A DNA stretch of 7,723 nucleotides from Clostridia bacterium (GTDB lineage: Bacteria > Bacillota > Clostridia > Saccharofermentanales > UBA5734): the NCBI GenBank assembly GCA_018056585.1, contig JAGPFK010000057.1:1-7723 (forward strand). Reading direction: 5' to 3'. The notes beneath the pieces are model-generated. The model saw only the letters and a program-made list of their open reading frames with translations. It had not been told where the DNA came from and did not search any database. Shown here one piece after another: positions 6,721-7,723 of this stretch. How positions within the stretch are numbered: position 1 is the stretch's first letter; every line of letters starts with the position of its first letter. The translations under genes and the position numbers were made by a program.

Positions 6721-7407
6721 CTAAAAAGTAAGCATGTCTCCAGTCTGTAACATCAAACAACGATCCGGAAAGGCTGTTTTCAAGGCGCGCCATGCTTTGA
6801 TTCCGGTGCGGTGCAGGGGAACCAGCAGATCAAAGAAAAAGCCTTCAAAGATGATAAGTTCTGATCTGTACAGCTGATCAGATGCCCCCAAACAGCCTCT
6901 ATGTGCTTCATCGGAAACAGGCAAGAAACGACGTGAAAGGCAGTCAACATGCCGACATGACAGCAGCCGCAGATGACAGTCAATCCGCATCGCTGGCGTA
7001 AAATCAGAATCTGTTCGTCACAAAAGCGGTCCGCTGAAAGCTGATCGCTTTTTTCAATGAAACAATCGGTTGCAGCCGGGCGTCTGCCGTCCAGTCAAGG
7101 GAAGGCCAATCTCTTTAACGTACCGTGATGATGTTCATAACGTGGCTGAAAGGCATCTGGATGGGCATAAAAGCGAGGCCATTATTTTTGAATCGGCTGG
7201 AAAGCGGCGAAAGTCGTTTCCGTGATCATCATGCCCATGGCTCAGAACAAGGCGATCTGCCAGGGAGAGATCAATACCCATGTATAGCACTTTGCCGGTA
7301 TGCGTCGATTGGCCGGCATCAAACTCAATCCAAAGCGACAAACCATGCTCCGCAAATAAACCGCGCCGTCGTACCCTGTTTTCAATCAGGATCGTCATCT
7401 GAAGCAT
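6721..7407 (-). pseudogene. Decayed metallo-beta-lactamase-fold hydrolase (COG1237-like)
   Basis: An intact copy would be a cytoplasmic metal-dependent hydrolase of about 270 residues, of the group often labelled dihydropterin-aminobenzene-phosphate synthase. The minus strand from ATG 7407 reads MLQMTILIENR, then LSLWIEFDAGQS, GIDLSLADRLVLSHGHDDH (the metal-binding HxHxDH is present) and DSKIMASLL, before stopping near 7135. The continuation lies in another frame (HPDAFQPRYEHHHG), then another (VKEIGLPLTGRQT). From 7073 it reads ATDCFIEKSDQLSADRF and GLTVICGCCHVGMLT, then HIEAVWGHL. A last change of frame near 6890 gives GASDQLYRSELIIF and DLLVPLHRTGIKAWRALK to DMLTF and the stop at 6721. A segment before the CFIEK block seems deleted. 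At least four lesions make a working product unlikely. A GGAAGG ribosome binding site and a possible promoter remain upstream. Confidence 0.85.
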
Positions 7408-7449
7408 TTTTCGCCTTCCATCTTATCATTTTCTGCCCAATCTGCTTTT

Positions 7450-7477
7450 ATTATGGCAGAGTGAAAAACAAAGACAA
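7450..7477 (-). promoter_or_regulatory. Possible relict promoter of the decayed hydrolase gene
   Basis: On the minus strand TTGTCT (7477-7472) and CATAAT (7455-7450) are separated by 16 nt, upstream of the ATG at 7407. Four of six and five of six bases match the consensus. Confidence 0.4.
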
Positions 7478-7553
7478 GCAGGACGAAAGGGAATGTGTTA
7501 CAATTCTTTACAGGATAATCAAACAAAAGGTACTACATTTTGTATCTAGGCTG

Positions 7554-7581
7554 TTGACGTATACTATATGTATGATTTACT
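7554..7581 (+). promoter_or_regulatory. Weak promoter candidate for the last gene
   Basis: TTGACG (7554-7559) is a good -35, but the best -10 at a normal distance is only TTTACT (7576-7581, 16-nt spacer). TATGAT and TATAAA nearby are wrongly spaced. ATAC-TATAT-GTAT, an imperfect inverted repeat at 7561-7573, sits between the elements and could be an operator. Confidence 0.3.
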
Positions 7582-7591
7582 ATAAAAATAA

Positions 7592-7630
7592 GGCAGACTC
7601 TGAGCGGGCCTGCCGCCTCTTCCTTGTTTG
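7592..7630 (+). terminator. Weak GC-rich hairpin in the leader of the last gene
   Basis: GCGG-GCCTG-CCGC (7604-7616) can form a short stem; GGCAG (7592-7596) with CTGCC (7610-7614) is an alternative pairing. A T-rich but interrupted tract follows (TCTTCCTTGTTT). It could be a poor terminator or a leader structure. Confidence 0.25.
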
Positions 7631-7677
7631 AGCATCCGTTTATTTCAAATCATGGTGGTTTAGAGGGGGAGCAAGCC

Positions 7678-7723
7678 ATGACCAAGCTGAACGACCTGAT
7701 CTGTCGTGTGTGGACCAAAGAAC
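7678..7723 (+). CDS. Start of an unidentified gene, cut by the window end
   Basis: An ATG at 7678 follows a GGGGGAG ribosome binding site (about 7665-7671) at a normal distance. Fifteen codons are visible, reading MTKLNDLICRVWTKE. They are too few to assign a family. The short amphipathic start followed by an acidic residue resembles the beginning of some Flp-type small pilins, but this is only a guess. Confidence 0.5.
   Translation, partial: MTKLNDLICRVWTKE

Larger units (their letters stand above)
7408..7677. other. Intergenic region between the decayed hydrolase gene and the next gene
   Basis: About 270 bases with no convincing coding sequence. The half next to the hydrolase holds a minus-strand promoter candidate. 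The other half is AT-rich with promoter-like sequences, a small palindrome and a GC-rich hairpin on the plus strand, before the ribosome binding site of the last gene. Confidence 0.6.

Noticed and set aside
7125..7631. Open frame of 168 codons on the plus strand
   Set aside because: Its first half is antisense to the recognisable metallo-hydrolase remains, and the rest covers promoter-like AT-rich sequence; no family resemblance.
7678..7723. Assignment of the last gene as a Flp-type pilin
   Set aside because: Only 15 residues are visible, without the diagnostic hydrophobic segment, so no family call is justified.

Overview
The window looks like a chromosomal piece of a bacterium of the Bacillota (Firmicutes) type. 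This rests on strong AGGAGG-like ribosome binding sites, sigma-A style promoters (TTGACA, 17 nt, TATGAT), mid GC content and the families present. I cannot name a genus. There are no RNA genes, CRISPR arrays, insertion sequences or attachment sites that I can support.

Layout: (1) 1-684, minus strand, is the remains of an MgtA-type Mg2+ P-type ATPase. Recognisable blocks from its front, middle and C-terminal end are joined by internal deletions and frame changes. (2) 812-3256, plus strand, is a two-gene unit: a cytoplasmic family 3 glycosidase (beta-xylosidase type) followed 18 nt later by a small cupin protein. A near-consensus promoter drives it. (3) 5180-3268, minus strand, is a second two-gene unit: an AraC-family regulator whose stop codon overlaps the start of a Gfo/Idh/MocA NAD(P)-dependent oxidoreductase (ATGA overlap). 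The two units converge with only 11 nt between their stop codons. (4) 5374-6693, plus strand, is a family 4 NAD/metal-dependent glycosidase closest to MelA alpha-galactosidase, transcribed divergently from the regulator. (5) 7407-6721, minus strand, is a broken metallo-beta-lactamase-fold gene whose conserved blocks are spread over several frames. (6) 7678-7723, plus strand, holds only the first codons of a further gene.

The working core (812-6693) reads as an intracellular sugar-processing locus. The AraC protein probably senses a sugar or glycoside and controls itself, the oxidoreductase and the GH4 enzyme from the shared 5181-5373 region. That region carries back-to-back promoters and two copies of TCCATTGAAYCGG spaced 54 bp apart. 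The GH3 enzyme has no signal peptide, so it would act on imported oligosaccharides. No transporter is present in the window.

I found no clearly new system. The points most worth checking are the compact divergent control region, the pairing of two NAD-dependent sugar enzymes under one regulator, and the intact sugar core bounded on both sides by eroded genes.
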